From the NCBI RefSeq assembly GCF_002150005.2, contig NZ_MSPP01000004.1, forward strand, positions 62,001 through 126,000: a stretch of DNA of 64,000 nt, written 5' to 3'. This stretch comes from Marivivens niveibacter. Lineage in GTDB: Bacteria > Pseudomonadota > Alphaproteobacteria > Rhodobacterales > Rhodobacteraceae. Positions 34,511 through 44,085 of this stretch are shown piece by piece. Numbering within the stretch: the first letter of the stretch is position 1; every line of letters starts with the position of its first letter. Below the pieces are notes generated by a model, which saw only the letters and a program-made list of their open reading frames with translations, was not told the DNA's origin and made no database searches. A program made the translations under genes and the position numbers.

Positions 34511-34602
34511 GCATAGTTTTGACGCCACAGATCGGGAATTACGGCGGGATATGCTTGCCGCGTGTCCGTCGTTTCCGTAGGAAAGATGCGAAAGGACCAA
34601 AC

Positions 34603-35388
34603 ATGCGCATTCTTATTACGAACGACGATGGCATCAACGCACCGGGCCTAAAGGTGCTAGAGGCGATTGCCGCAGAAATCGCTGGTCCAACGGGCGAAGT
34701 TTGGGTTGTTGCGCCCGCCTTTGAACAGTCGGGCGTTGGGCATTGCATCAGCTACACCCACCCCACGATGATCGCGAAATTGGGCGAACGCCGTTTCGCT
34801 GCCGAAGGATCGCCCGCCGACTGCGTTCTGGCTGGTCTGTTTGATGTGCTGGCAGACAACCGCCCCGATCTGGTTCTGTCGGGCGTGAACCGCGGCAACA
34901 ATGCGGGCGAAAACGTCATGTATTCGGGCACTATCGGCGCCACGATCGAGGCATCCCTGCAAGGCGTTCCCGCAATCGCCATGTCGCAGTTTTTCGGGCC
35001 TGAAAACAACGCGCTGGATGACCCGTTTGAAACGGCTGTTCAGCATGGCGCGGCCACCGTTCGCAAATTGCTGGACCACGGCATCTGGGACGACGGCGAT
35101 TTCCGCCTGTTCTATAACGTGAATTTCCCGCCCGTCGCCGCCACCAACGTCAAAGGCCTGCGCGTCGGCCCCCAAGGGTTCCGCCGTGGCACGTCGTTCA
35201 GTGTTGAGCCGCACCAGTCGCCTTCGGGCCGTCGGTTCCTGTGGGTTAAGGGCGGCAATCAGCACGTCCCCACCCTGCCCGGCTCGGACGTGGCGCTGAA
35301 TTTAGACGGCTACATCAGCGTGACCCCCATGCGCGCCGAACTGACCGACCATACCGTTCTGGATAAACTACGGGACGCGCTGGAGTGA
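34603..35388 (+). CDS. surE: 5'-nucleotidase SurE
   Basis: A 261-residue metal-dependent phosphatase of nucleoside 5'-monophosphates, active in stationary phase. The N-terminal signature '[16 protein letters not shown]' holds the paired Asp metal ligands, and '[23 protein letters not shown]' carries the conserved Ser/Asn loop. AAAGGACC precedes the ATG at 34603; an upstream frame from 34480 crosses the terminator and is rejected. Its stop overlaps the GTG start of pcm by 4 bases, reproducing the surE-pcm-nlpD order known from many proteobacteria. Confidence 0.95.
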   Translation: MRILITNDDGINAPGLKVLEAIAAEIAGPTGEVWVVAPAFEQSGVGHCISYTHPTMIAKLGERRFAAEGSPADCVLAGLFDVLADNRPDLVLSGVNRGNNAGENVMYSGTIGATIEASLQGVPAIAMSQFFGPENNALDDPFETAVQHGAATVRKLLDHGIWDDGDFRLFYNVNFPPVAATNVKGLRVGPQGFRRGTSFSVEPHQSPSGRRFLWVKGGNQHVPTLPGSDVALNLDGYISVTPMRAELTDHTVLDKLRDALE

Positions 35389-36023
35389 CATTCGACGCCG
35401 AGGCAAAGATGCAATTCCTATACGCCCTAAGATCCAAGGGCGTTACGGATGCACGCGTTCTGACCGCGATGGAACGTATCGACCGCGCGGATTTTCTGCG
35501 CGGTATTTTTGCCGAACGCGCCTACGAAGATATGCCCCTGCCGATTTCTTGTGGTCAAACGATCAGCCAGCCGTCTGTGGTTGGCCTGATGACGCAAGCG
35601 TTGCAGGTCACCAGCCGTGACAAGGTGTTAGAGGTCGGCACAGGTTCTGGCTATCAGGCCGCGATCCTGAGCCAACTGTCCCGCCGCGTTTACACAATCG
35701 ACCGTTTCCGCCGACTGGTTTCCGATGCCAAATCTGTCTTTGATCGGCTAGACCTGACCAATGTCATCAGCTTTGCCGGCGACGGCAGCTTTGGCCTGCC
35801 GGATCACGCGCCGTTCGATCGCATCCTATGTACTGCCGCCGCCGAAGATCCCCCCGGCCCCCTATTGGCGCAATTGCGTGTTGGCGGTATTATGGTCCTA
35901 CCTGTTGGCCAATCCGACACCGTTCAAAGCCTGATCCGCGTGACCCGCACCGAAGATGGTTTTGATTATGATGAATTACGTTCAGTCCGCTTTGTTCCCT
36001 TGGTCGAGGGAATGGGCGACTGA
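35385..36023 (+). CDS. pcm: Protein-L-isoaspartate O-methyltransferase
   Basis: A 212-residue repair methyltransferase that methylates L-isoaspartyl residues in aged proteins. The SAM motif '[15 protein letters not shown]' (about 79-93) and the family phrase '[20 protein letters not shown]' (about 50-69, the isoaspartyl-binding loop) are present, with '[14 protein letters not shown]' as motif IV. GTG start at 35385 overlaps surE (GTGA). nlpD-like follows after 45 bases, so surE-pcm-nlpD is one unit. Confidence 0.93.
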   Translation: MTFDAEAKMQFLYALRSKGVTDARVLTAMERIDRADFLRGIFAERAYEDMPLPISCGQTISQPSVVGLMTQALQVTSRDKVLEVGTGSGYQAAILSQLSRRVYTIDRFRRLVSDAKSVFDRLDLTNVISFAGDGSFGLPDHAPFDRILCTAAAEDPPGPLLAQLRVGGIMVLPVGQSDTVQSLIRVTRTEDGFDYDELRSVRFVPLVEGMGD

Positions 36024-36068
36024 CCCGCTAAAAGCTCTGACAAACAGGGCAGTAAACGAGGTTTGAGT

Positions 36069-37271
36069 ATGATGAACAGTTTCACAGGCCTGCGTGCCGT
36101 TTTCTTGGCTGGCACCGCTGCGACTCTGATGTCGGGCTGTATGGAAGGTGGGTTCGATTTTGACCTGCGCGATTTAGGTGGCAGTGCGCTAGATACAACA
36201 TCTGCTGCGCAAAATCTGCCCTCGCGCCCAACACCCGATGATCGCGGCGTCATTTCATACCCCAATTATCAGGTCGCCATCGCCACGCGCGGCGACACGG
36301 TCACCACGATTGCCCAACGCCTGTCGATCAACCCAGGCGAATTGGCGCGTGCGAACGCGCTGTCGGTCAACACCGCACTCAACCAAGGTGCTGTTTTAGT
36401 CCTGCCTGGACGGGTCGCTGAACCCACCATAGCGACCGGCGCCACAATCGCGCCTGGCGCATCGTTGGCAACCGGTGAAATTGACGTGACCACTTTGGCC
36501 GCGGCTGCCATCGACCGCGCAGGTCCACAATCCGCAAGCACGACAGCCGCCCCAGTCGTCACATCCACCCCTATCGTGCAAGGCGGCGTTGAGCCGCTGC
36601 GCCACACCGTACAAAGCGGCGAAACGGCCTACACCATCGCGCGTCTGTACAACCTGCCTGTGCGCACCGTTGCAGAATGGAACGGCCTAGGCGCGGACCT
36701 GTCTGTCCGCGAAGGCCAATCGCTGTTGATCCCGCAGTCTGGGGTGGCGACCGCCTCTGACATCGAAACATCCGCACCGGGCCAAGGCACCCAAACCCCG
36801 ACGCCACCATCGGCAGCAACACCGTTGCCGACAGAAACCCCAGCCGCTGCTGCAACGGTCGCCGTCGCACCGATTGAGGCGCCCGTGTTGGAAACAACCG
36901 CCCCAGCTATCGCATCGGATGCCCCCCTGATTTACCCTGTACGGGGTACCATCGTGCGCGCTTATTCGGCGGGTTCTAACGATGGTATTGATATCTCAAC
37001 GACGGCAGGGTCCGATGTTGTCGCCGCTGCTGCAGGGTCGGTTGCTGCGATTACCAAAGACACCAACAACGTCGCGATCGTCGTTATCCGTCACGCCACA
37101 GATCTGCTGACCGTTTACACCAACGTCGACAACGTGACGATCAGCGAAGGCGCGACCGTCAGCCAAGGCCAAAAAATTGGTGTTGTGAAATCCGGTGATC
37201 CTGCGGTCGTCCATTTCGAGGTTAGACTATCAGGTATGAAATCGGCGGATCCCGAAGATTACCTCCCCTAA
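36069..37271 (+). CDS. NlpD-like lipoprotein: two LysM + degenerate LytM (M23)
   Basis: A 400-residue outer-envelope lipoprotein. The lipobox LMSGC gives Cys24 as the acylation site. Two LysM peptidoglycan-binding modules (about 64-113 and 177-223) are separated by Thr/Ala/Pro-rich linkers, followed by an M23/LytM domain (about 288-400). The zinc motifs are degraded: 'NDGIDI' has lost the His of HxxxD, and 'AVVHFEVR' retains only one His of HxH. It is therefore expected to be catalytically dead and to act as an amidase activator, as NlpD does for AmiC; the amidase at 10.8-12 kb is the obvious candidate partner. ATG at 36069 follows CGAGG; a TTG two codons upstream is possible. Confidence 0.9.
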   Translation: MMNSFTGLRAVFLAGTAATLMSGCMEGGFDFDLRDLGGSALDTTSAAQNLPSRPTPDDRGVISYPNYQVAIATRGDTVTTIAQRLSINPGELARANALSVNTALNQGAVLVLPGRVAEPTIATGATIAPGASLATGEIDVTTLAAAAIDRAGPQSASTTAAPVVTSTPIVQGGVEPLRHTVQSGETAYTIARLYNLPVRTVAEWNGLGADLSVREGQSLLIPQSGVATASDIETSAPGQGTQTPTPPSAATPLPTETPAAAATVAVAPIEAPVLETTAPAIASDAPLIYPVRGTIVRAYSAGSNDGIDISTTAGSDVVAAAAGSVAAITKDTNNVAIVVIRHATDLLTVYTNVDNVTISEGATVSQGQKIGVVKSGDPAVVHFEVRLSGMKSADPEDYLP

Positions 37272-37275
37272 TGCA

Positions 37276-37304
37276 AAAGGCGGGCCGCTGGGCCCGCCTT
37301 TTTC
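37276..37304. terminator. Bidirectional terminator between nlpD-like and DUF815 genes
   Basis: AAAGGCGGGCC (37276-37286) and GGCCCGCCTTT (37291-37301) form a perfect stem over GCTG, with As on the left and Ts on the right. It serves both convergent genes. Confidence 0.85.
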
Positions 37305-38145
37305 AATTCAGGGTGACGCCAACGCGCCCTGCAAGATCCGTAAAATATTGCCATGCCACGCGGCCCGATCGGCTGCCGCGTGTTGCCTGCCATTCGATGG
37401 CTTCGGCGCGCATTTGGTCTTCGTCGATCAGAACACCATAGGCCCGACAATATCCGCGGATCATGTCCAGATAATCGTCTTGGCTGCACGGGTGGAATCC
37501 CAACCACAATCCAAACCGATCCGACAAAGATACCTTTTCCTCGACCGCCTCGGCTGGATTAATCGCAGAGGCGCGTTCGTTTTCGATCATATCGCGCGGC
37601 ATCAGATGACGCCGATTGGACGTCGCATAAAGCACAACGTTATCTGGCCGGCCTTCGATCCCGCCGTCCAAAACCGCCTTGAGCGATTTGTAATGCGCGT
37701 CATCATGGCTGAACGATAGGTCATCGCAGAACAGAATGAAACGTTCTGGCCGCCCGCGTAGTAGGTTAAGGCAGCGGGTGATGCTGGGCAGATCCTCACG
37801 CTGGATTTCGATGATCTTTAACGCTGAAAAATCAGCAGAAACTTTGGCATGTATCGCCTTGACCAAGCTGGATTTTCCCATGCCCCGCGCACCCCAAAGA
37901 AGCGCGTTATTCGCTGGCATCCCCCGCGCGAATTGAACCGTATTCGCCATCAGTGTATCGCGGGACCTGTTGACGCCGACCAGCAAATCCACATCCACCT
38001 TTGACACGGTTTTTACAGGGGCCAGATGATCGGGGTCGGTTTTCCACACAAACCCCGGCGCAGATGCAAAATCCGGAGCGGCCAAAGGCGCCGGAGCGAT
38101 CCGCTCCAGCGCCTCTGCAATGCGTTTCAATGTGTCGTCATTCAC
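37303..38145 (-). CDS. DUF815 family AAA ATPase
   Basis: A 280-residue P-loop ATPase of the DUF815 family. Walker A '[14 protein letters not shown]' (about residues 82-95), Walker B '[14 protein letters not shown]' and a sensor-like '[11 protein letters not shown]' are visible. The N-terminal '[13 protein letters not shown]' helix is typical. No biochemical role is established; distant similarity to DnaA/IstB-type loaders is only structural. GTG start at 38145 overlaps the tatC stop by 4 bases (GTGA), so it is made with the Tat translocase, a link repeated in related genomes whose meaning is unknown. Confidence 0.85.
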   Translation of the reverse strand: MNDDTLKRIAEALERIAPAPLAAPDFASAPGFVWKTDPDHLAPVKTVSKVDVDLLVGVNRSRDTLMANTVQFARGMPANNALLWGARGMGKSSLVKAIHAKVSADFSALKIIEIQREDLPSITRCLNLLRGRPERFILFCDDLSFSHDDAHYKSLKAVLDGGIEGRPDNVVLYATSNRRHLMPRDMIENERASAINPAEAVEEKVSLSDRFGLWLGFHPCSQDDYLDMIRGYCRAYGVLIDEDQMRAEAIEWQATRGSRSGRVAWQYFTDLAGRVGVTLN

Positions 38146-38987
38146 GACTTTTCTTCCTCGTCTTCGTCCTCTTCAAACCACAGACCTTCGGCCTTTAGTT
38201 TGGCGATACGTTTCTTTTCGACGCGGCCAACCAACTGAATGGAAACTTCGTACAGGCCGTACACCACGGTGAACAAAATGACCTGACTGATGACATCAGG
38301 CGGCGTTGCCAAGGCTGCAAGCACCAGAATGGCCACCACCGCGTACTTGCGCACAGCCTTTAGGCCTTTGGCCGAAACCAGTCCAGCTTTGCCCATCAGC
38401 GTCAACAGCACAGGCAACTGGAAACATAGGCCAAACGCGATGATGAATTTGATGGTAAGCGAAAGGTATTCTTTGGCCGAACCTAAGAAAGCGATACCTG
38501 CCGATGCGTCCGTCGTCGTCGTTGCCTCACCCGCTTGTTGGAAGTTCAAGAAAAAGGTGAAAGCCATTGGCGTAATTACATAATACGCAAATGCGGCACC
38601 CAGCAGAAACATGATCGGCGACGCCAGAAGGAACGGCAGGAACGCGTTCTTTTCGTTCTTGTACAAACCCGGTGCCACAAACCGCCACAGCTGATAGCTG
38701 ATCACTGGGAACGACAAAACCAAACCGCCCAGCATCGAAATGGATACTGCAACAAAGAAACCTTCTTGCAGGGCGATCATGACCAATCCGCAATCGGCCT
38801 GTCCCTGCTCTGCCAGTGCCGAACACAGCGGTTGGGTCAGGAAATCAAAGATCGGGTTCCATATGGTAAAACATATCACCATGGCCACGATGAACGCCAG
38901 CAAAGACCGGATCAGGCGATTGCGCAATTCGGTCAGGTGTTCGATCAACGGGGCCGAGCTGTCCTCTAGTTCGTCAGCGGTGCTCAT
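38142..38987 (-). CDS. tatC: Sec-independent protein translocase TatC
   Basis: A 281-residue six-helix membrane protein that recognises twin-arginine signal peptides. The N-terminal '[22 protein letters not shown]' and '[23 protein letters not shown]' are diagnostic TatC phrases, including the Glu and Pro residues of the signal-peptide site. The C-terminal tail is acidic ('[10 protein letters not shown]'). It overlaps tatB (ATGA) upstream and the DUF815 gene downstream. The order tatA-tatB-tatC is standard. Confidence 0.96.
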   Translation of the reverse strand: MSTADELEDSSAPLIEHLTELRNRLIRSLLAFIVAMVICFTIWNPIFDFLTQPLCSALAEQGQADCGLVMIALQEGFFVAVSISMLGGLVLSFPVISYQLWRFVAPGLYKNEKNAFLPFLLASPIMFLLGAAFAYYVITPMAFTFFLNFQQAGEATTTTDASAGIAFLGSAKEYLSLTIKFIIAFGLCFQLPVLLTLMGKAGLVSAKGLKAVRKYAVVAILVLAALATPPDVISQVILFTVVYGLYEVSIQLVGRVEKKRIAKLKAEGLWFEEDEDEEEKS

Positions 38988-39442
38988 TTACTGGCCTCCG
39001 TTTTTTCTGCTGGGCCGTGACCCATTTCTTTTTCCAGTTCGGCCCATTCCGCGTCTGCCTCGGCTTCGGTCGCGGTTTGCTCTGCGGCGGCTTCGGCCTC
39101 TTGGCGTTTGATTGCGGCCTGCGCCATCGCGTCGCTTAGCTTTTCTTTGGTGGCTTGACGTTCAGGCGTCAGGGTTTCGGCATCCCCCATGACCTGTTTC
39201 TTCACCGAATCTTTGGCGAATTTGGTCGGATTTGATGCCGCGTTCAGGCCCTGTTTGATTTCCTTTACGCCAGCCTGATCCGCAGCCTGATCCATCGCGC
39301 GGCTAAATTCCCGCGCCATGCCTTTGGCCTTGCCGACGTATTGCCCAACAGTGCGAAACAGACCGGGCAATTCCTGCGGCCCGACCACGATCAGCGCGAC
39401 AATGCCGATCACGACCATTTCGCTCCAGCCCATGCCAAACAT
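38984..39442 (-). CDS. tatB: Twin-arginine translocase subunit TatB
   Basis: A 152-residue subunit with an N-terminal membrane helix ('[26 protein letters not shown]'; the Glu and 'GPQELP' hinge are the TatB signature), an amphipathic helix, and a long charged tail rich in Ala, Glu and Lys. It forms the receptor with TatC for substrates such as cofactor-containing redox proteins. The stop overlaps the tatC start by 4 bases. tatA lies 24 bases upstream. Confidence 0.95.
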   Translation of the reverse strand: MFGMGWSEMVVIGIVALIVVGPQELPGLFRTVGQYVGKAKGMAREFSRAMDQAADQAGVKEIKQGLNAASNPTKFAKDSVKKQVMGDAETLTPERQATKEKLSDAMAQAAIKRQEAEAAAEQTATEAEADAEWAELEKEMGHGPAEKTEASK

Positions 39443-39466
39443 AGCTGTTTTCCTTATGTTTGGGGA

Positions 39467-39658
39467 TTAGGCTTTGTCTTTGTCGGTTTCTTCCGACTCG
39501 GCTTTGGCGTTTTCGATCTCTTCGTTCATACCTTTTTTGAACGATGTGATGCCTTTGCCGACTTCGCCCATGACCGAGCTGATTTTGCCACGACCGAATA
39601 GAACCAGTACGACGACTGCGATCAGGATAAGACCCATAGGACCGATGTTGTTTAGCAT
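39467..39658 (-). CDS. tatA: Twin-arginine translocase subunit TatA
   Basis: A 63-residue pore-forming subunit with a membrane helix ('[18 protein letters not shown]'; the FGRGK hinge is the TatA mark) and an amphipathic helix ('[14 protein letters not shown]'), ending in a short acidic tail. It is short compared with E. coli TatA (89 aa), but the essential parts are present. It is the first gene of the tatABC-DUF815 unit, and its promoter should lie in the roughly 130 bp toward the divergent WYL regulator. Confidence 0.94.
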   Translation of the reverse strand: MLNNIGPMGLILIAVVVLVLFGRGKISSVMGEVGKGITSFKKGMNEEIENAKAESEETDKDKA

Positions 39659-39785
39659 TGTGTATCTCCCAACGTTGCGCGAGTGGCGCGTGTAACTGTT
39701 AACCCGACGCTATGAATGCTGTTGCCTGCGCGAAAGCCGGAAAAACGCAAAAACATTCAAAATGAGCAATGGATCGACAAAGTTT

Positions 39786-39814
39786 GTGACAGAAAACTGT
39801 CAGGAGGGTATAAT
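39786..39814 (+). promoter_or_regulatory. Strong promoter of the WYL regulator, leaderless
   Basis: -35 GTGACA (39786-39791), a 17-bp spacer and a perfect -10 TATAAT (39809-39814) are present. The predicted start falls on or beside the ATG at 39821, so the mRNA would be leaderless. A palindrome overlaps the -35 (39787-39802). Confidence 0.75.
39787..39802. promoter_or_regulatory. Operator-like palindrome TGACAG-AAAA-CTGTCA
   Basis: A perfect 6-4-6 inverted repeat lies across the -35 and spacer of the WYL-regulator promoter, 19 bases before its ATG. A dimer bound there would block polymerase, so autorepression by the adjacent HTH protein is the simplest reading. Confidence 0.6.
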
Positions 39815-39820
39815 CAGCCC

Positions 39821-40501
39821 ATGAAACGCTCTGACCGATTGCTATCTATTATCACTTTGCTACGCCAAACGGGCCCTCATCTGGCCGAAGATATCGCCGC
39901 AGAATTGGGGGTGACGGTCCGTACGATTTACCGCGATATGGATACATTGCGGCAATCAGGGGTCCCTGTCGTGGGCGAACGCGGCACGGGGTATTCCATC
40001 ACCGCCCCTGTTACCCTGCCCCCGATCAACCTCACCATGACAGAGCTGGAAGCCCTGCACATTGGCCTGATGGCGGTCGCACAAAGTGGCGAGGATGATT
40101 TGCAAGACGCCGCCCAATCGCTGGCGGATAAGTTGGACGCGATATTGTCCGAAGACGTCCAAACGTCAGTGCAAGGTTTGGCCCTACGGCCATACGCAGA
40201 AACAGGCCGCGCGTTGCGTCACCTTCCGGCCTTGCGTCAATCAATTCGCGCCCGCCAAAAGGTGGATATCACGCTAGGCGACAGGCAATTTACCCTGCGC
40301 CCACTGTCCGTAGACTATTGGGGCCGCGTTTGGACCTGTGCGGGTTGGAACGAAACCGACCGCGGCTTTGCCGAATTTCGCGTGGATCAGATCGACGCCC
40401 TGCGCAAACTGCCGTCCCTATTCGTTCAAGAGGCAGGAAAAACGCTAGACGATTTCAAACGTCAGAGGGAAACACGAAACACCGGTCACGGCGGATCATA
40501 A
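39821..40501 (+). CDS. WYL-domain transcriptional regulator (DeoR/YafY type)
   Basis: A 226-residue regulator. The N-terminal winged helix (HTH_11) is visible: 'RSDRLLSIITLLRQTGPHLAEDIAAELGVTVRTIYRDMDTLR' spans residues 3-44. A linker leads to a WYL-like C-terminal sensing domain (about 130-215) with 'LRPLSVDYWGRVWTCAGWNETDRGFAEFRVDQI', where WT/W replaces the classic WYL. Such proteins bind a small ligand or nucleic acid through the WYL fold. ATG at 39821 abuts the predicted transcription start. The gene is divergent from tatA by 162 bp and its last 47 bases overlap the convergent ABC ATPase gene. Confidence 0.88.
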   Translation: MKRSDRLLSIITLLRQTGPHLAEDIAAELGVTVRTIYRDMDTLRQSGVPVVGERGTGYSITAPVTLPPINLTMTELEALHIGLMAVAQSGEDDLQDAAQSLADKLDAILSEDVQTSVQGLALRPYAETGRALRHLPALRQSIRARQKVDITLGDRQFTLRPLSVDYWGRVWTCAGWNETDRGFAEFRVDQIDALRKLPSLFVQEAGKTLDDFKRQRETRNTGHGGS

Positions 40502-41537
40502 GCCACAGCGCCGTTCCCACCTGCGGCAAGAACACGTTTGGCACCTGCGCTTTTAGGATGGACCCATCGTAATCCATACGGAATTCGACCAGACTTTCTG
40601 ATCCCATAAAACGCGCACGTGTGACTACGCCGCGCGCGGGAACGCCGTCTTGAGGTGTGGGGTTTGGGCCGCGCCCATCCCGATCAAAATCAATCCGCAG
40701 ATGCTGAGGACGAATCACAATATCGACCATGCGGCCATTCTGCTGCCCCGGGCACAAGAACCGCCCGAACGGCGTTTCAGCCTGCGCATTATGAACCTGA
40801 CTGCGGATCACATTCACATCGCTGAAAAACGCTGCCGCAGCACGATCCACGGGGGCGTTGTAGACGTTATAGGGCGCGCCCTGCTGCACGATTTTACCGC
40901 GACGCATTAGAGCGATTTCATCGGCCATACGCATTGCTTCGGCAGGTTCATGAGTGACCAATAGAACGGCGGCGCCTTCGTCCTTTAGTACCTCTAGCGT
41001 TTGATCGCGGATGCCATCGCGCAGGCGGTTGTCCAACCCCGAAAACGGTTCGTCCATCAGCATAATCCGTGGACGCGGCGCCAAAGCCCGCGCAAGTGCA
41101 ACGCGCTGCTGTTCACCGCCCGATAATTCATGAGGATAGCTGTCGACGTGGCGCAGCATATCGACCTTGTCTAACAGTTGGTCGACACGCGCTTTGTTCG
41201 TGGAATATCCACCTTTTAGGCCAAACGCGACGTTCTGCGCGACTGGCAAATGGGGGAAAAGCGCAAAGTCCTGAAACATCAGACCAATCGAACGCCCCTC
41301 TGGCGGAACACGGAATACCGTGTCGCACACCAGATTTCCGTCGACGAAAATCTTGCCGCTATCTTGCATATCAACGCCCGCAATAATGCGCAGCGTCGTG
41401 GATTTACCGCAGCCCGACGGCCCCAATAAACAGGTCACCTGACCTGGCTGTACCTGCAGTGATACATCATCAACGACATTCAGCCCGTCAAATTGACGTT
41501 TGATGTTCTGGATTTCTAGTCGGGGAGTATTGGGCAA
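40455..41537 (-). CDS. ABC transporter ATP-binding protein, FbpC/iron(III)-like
   Basis: A 360-residue importer ATPase. Walker A 'GPSGCGKST' (about 39-47), Q-loop 'FQDFALFPHLPVAQNV', signature 'LSGGEQQRVALARAL', Walker B 'RIMLMDEPFSGLD' and H-loop 'LLVTHEPAE' are intact, followed by a TOBE-like C-terminal domain (about 245-355). The 'FxxALFPHLxVxxNV' pattern fits ferric-iron (FbpC) or spermidine/sulfate-type systems; no binding protein or permease lies nearby, so the substrate is uncertain. TTG start at 41537 with GAGAAG upstream. The 3' end overlaps the convergent WYL gene by 47 bases without a terminator. Confidence 0.85.
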   Translation of the reverse strand: MPNTPRLEIQNIKRQFDGLNVVDDVSLQVQPGQVTCLLGPSGCGKSTTLRIIAGVDMQDSGKIFVDGNLVCDTVFRVPPEGRSIGLMFQDFALFPHLPVAQNVAFGLKGGYSTNKARVDQLLDKVDMLRHVDSYPHELSGGEQQRVALARALAPRPRIMLMDEPFSGLDNRLRDGIRDQTLEVLKDEGAAVLLVTHEPAEAMRMADEIALMRRGKIVQQGAPYNVYNAPVDRAAAAFFSDVNVIRSQVHNAQAETPFGRFLCPGQQNGRMVDIVIRPQHLRIDFDRDGRGPNPTPQDGVPARGVVTRARFMGSESLVEFRMDYDGSILKAQVPNVFLPQVGTALWLMIRRDRCFVFPSDV

Positions 41538-41770
41538 CGGTCTACTTCTCTATTCCGACAGGATTGATCGGATTTACAAAGGCATTATCAATCTGACGGC
41601 TGTGGGGCAAGGGTGCGCAAAGTCCCACTGCGGGCGTTTACGTTTTCTTTGGTTCGCCGTATACATATGGGAATAGGAATGAGTGATTTTGACGAAATAC
41701 GAATTCGTTGTGTTTTGTCGTTAGTATAACTGCTGGTTGCTTTCTGACTGGCCGCAAAAAAGAAACCAGA

Positions 41771-42769
41771 ATGCCCCATACCAAACGTCAAAGCTCTGCT
41801 CAGGTCCTTAGTGTCTATAGCGCTGATGATGTATTTGTATCGAATGGCGTAGCCGAAGGCGACGGTTTGTCTTTTGCTGATGAGTTGGTTTTTGATGATG
41901 TTTATCAGGTCAAACCTTCTGCAACGCGCCACCGTTTGGCTTTGCATATTGACGGATCAATTTCCAAAATGGCCGTGGGCGCAGGCTCTGACATGGGCAA
42001 AGCAGGAAACGCTTTGTATCTGGACTGCATCATCACGTTCATGGCGTCCGACGGTTCCACACACGAAGGTATTGTGATTGTCGAAGTCGAAGATGGCGGC
42101 GTTGAAGACATCTTTTTTATGCCAATGACGCAAATGTCGACGCATGCAGATTACCGTTTGGTTGGCGTCAACCGCGACGGTGCCCTAACCCGTTTTGCAG
42201 AAATGAGCTGTGTATCCTTTGCAAAGGGCACGCATATTACGCTGGGATCAGGTGAACAGCGCAAGATCGAGGATCTGAAGGTCGGGGACAAAGTTTTAAC
42301 CCGCGACGATGGCCAACAGGAAATCCGCTGGATCGGTCAGAACACATTTCGCGCGACCGGAGAATTTGCGCCAGTCCTGATTAAAGAGGGCACGCTGCAT
42401 AACACAAACGACCTGATCCTATCCCCTGACCATCGAATTTTCGTTTACCAACGCGAAGACCGGTTAGGTGCAGGTCGTTCGGAATTATTGGTACGGGCAC
42501 GTCATTTGATTAATGGCGACACAGTGCAACAGGTAGACGGCGGATATATCGACTATTTCCAACTGCTGTTTGATGATCACCAGATTATCTATGCCGAAGG
42601 TATCGCAGCAGAATCTTTGCTACTGGATGAACGCACGCGAAATGCGCTGCCTGAAACAGCCGAAGCCTATCGTCACGCGCACCGTCACCACATGGATTAC
42701 GAAGTGCAGGAAAAACTGCTAAAATCAGGTAACGCAGCTGATCTACTGCGGAGTGCGTCAACTAGGTGA
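41771..42769 (+). CDS. Hint-domain protein (Hedgehog/intein fold)
   Basis: A 332-residue protein. The N-terminal part (about 1-145) is beta-rich without a signal peptide. A Hint domain of the type common in Rhodobacteraceae (about 147-285) begins at Cys147 in 'SCVSFAKGTHI', includes 'KIEDLKVGDKVLTRDDG', and carries the block 'LSPDHRIFVY' with the catalytic His; it ends with 'DDHQIIYAEGIAAESLL'. No conserved C-terminal His-Asn splice junction is seen, so autoprocessing, if any, would be cleavage-only. The C-terminal tail (about 290-332) is His/Arg-rich ('YRHAHRHHMDYEV'). Upstream is a 233-bp divergent spacer. Biological role unknown; Hint proteins of this type often sit in secreted or RTX-like proteins, but no such repeats are seen. 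Confidence 0.82.
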   Translation: MPHTKRQSSAQVLSVYSADDVFVSNGVAEGDGLSFADELVFDDVYQVKPSATRHRLALHIDGSISKMAVGAGSDMGKAGNALYLDCIITFMASDGSTHEGIVIVEVEDGGVEDIFFMPMTQMSTHADYRLVGVNRDGALTRFAEMSCVSFAKGTHITLGSGEQRKIEDLKVGDKVLTRDDGQQEIRWIGQNTFRATGEFAPVLIKEGTLHNTNDLILSPDHRIFVYQREDRLGAGRSELLVRARHLINGDTVQQVDGGYIDYFQLLFDDHQIIYAEGIAAESLLLDERTRNALPETAEAYRHAHRHHMDYEVQEKLLKSGNAADLLRSASTR

Positions 42770-42849
42770 CACTAAACGTATAGGGCCTCTAACTTTTCCG
42801 TTTCGCGATCCGTCTACGGGATCAAACCGATCAATAGTGCGGAAAACCA

Positions 42850-44040
42850 ATGCTCGATTCAGGCCACATCAACAAAGACCTCATCCAGAAACGTTTGGCT
42901 ATGCATGGCCTGACAGGACAAGAAGTCGCTTTGCTTCGCCGCAATAGCCATAAATTCATCGCGGCCATCCCCAAAGCGATCGAAGCGTTGCTGACGGTTG
43001 TCGGGCAGCATGATAAATATGGCGATTACTTCGCCAAAAATCCTGGGGCGTTGGAAAAAACTGGCCAACGTATGACCGAACATTGGACCTATGTTGCGAA
43101 CTGCGACTTTAACGATGGCTACGTCGCATCGGTAAAACGCATCGCGTCAATCCATACCCGCATCAATTTGGATCCACACCTACAGCTGGCTGGATACACA
43201 CACATGCGCGCAGCGTTCATCGAACATGCAGCAGATCGTGGGCTTTTGGGGCAGCGCAATCAAAAATTGGCAAATGCGATCAGCCGTGTCGTCACGCTGG
43301 ACATGGATTTGTCGTTGTCGCTGTATCTAGAATCCAAAACCAACGAAAACGAAGAACTGCGCAGACAACTGTCGAACGACTTTAGCCAGAAATTGGGCGG
43401 GATCGTAGATACCCTTGCAGGGTCGGCACAGCAAACGTCTAGCAGCGTACAAGAAGCATCCGAAGCCGCATCGGAATTGTTCGCGTCGATGAACGAAATC
43501 CGCGAAAAAATGGGACATGCCGCATCTGTATCTGAAACAGCTGCATCGCTGGCAGACAGCGCCAATAGTCAAGTCACGAGATTGGCTGAACAGGTCGATA
43601 CCATTTCCGAAGCTGTTCATATGATCAGTGAGATCGCGAATAAAACCAATCTGCTTGCGCTAAACGCATCGATCGAAGCTGCCCGCGCAGGCACCGTCGG
43701 ACGTGGATTTAACGTAGTCGCTGGCGAGGTGAAAAATTTGGCCGCGCAAACCACCCAAGTGACCGAAAAAATCAACGGTCAGATCGCCTCCATTCGCAAA
43801 GAAACAGATCAGGCCGTTAACAACGTGAACTGCATTCTGAGCCAAGTAAATGAAATGACGCATGCATCGGAAACGGTAAAACATGCGCTGACTGAACAAG
43901 GCACACGACTGGGCACAATCATCCGCACCAGCGTAGACCAATCGCGCATCGGTAGCCAGAACGTGGCCGAACAAGCCAATTCGCTACGGCAGACAGCTGA
44001 ACGGTTCCTAAAAGGCATTGTTTCACTGGGCCGCAGCTGA
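42850..44040 (+). CDS. Globin-coupled methyl-accepting chemotaxis protein (HemAT-type)
   Basis: A 396-residue soluble sensor: an N-terminal protoglobin (about 1-170) and a C-terminal MCP signalling domain (about 190-390), with no transmembrane helix. The proximal haem ligand is His102 in '[20 protein letters not shown]'. The MCP tip is clear: '[20 protein letters not shown]' followed by '[17 protein letters not shown]'. Such proteins sense oxygen or other haem ligands and signal to CheA through CheW. No che genes lie in the window. ATG at 42850 is 80 bases behind the Hint gene, and codon use matches its neighbours. Confidence 0.93.
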   Translation: MLDSGHINKDLIQKRLAMHGLTGQEVALLRRNSHKFIAAIPKAIEALLTVVGQHDKYGDYFAKNPGALEKTGQRMTEHWTYVANCDFNDGYVASVKRIASIHTRINLDPHLQLAGYTHMRAAFIEHAADRGLLGQRNQKLANAISRVVTLDMDLSLSLYLESKTNENEELRRQLSNDFSQKLGGIVDTLAGSAQQTSSSVQEASEAASELFASMNEIREKMGHAASVSETAASLADSANSQVTRLAEQVDTISEAVHMISEIANKTNLLALNASIEAARAGTVGRGFNVVAGEVKNLAAQTTQVTEKINGQIASIRKETDQAVNNVNCILSQVNEMTHASETVKHALTEQGTRLGTIIRTSVDQSRIGSQNVAEQANSLRQTAERFLKGIVSLGRS

Positions 44041-44085
44041 CGGATTACCTTGTCAGCGCAAGCAGGGCGGAATATAGCCAGCGTC

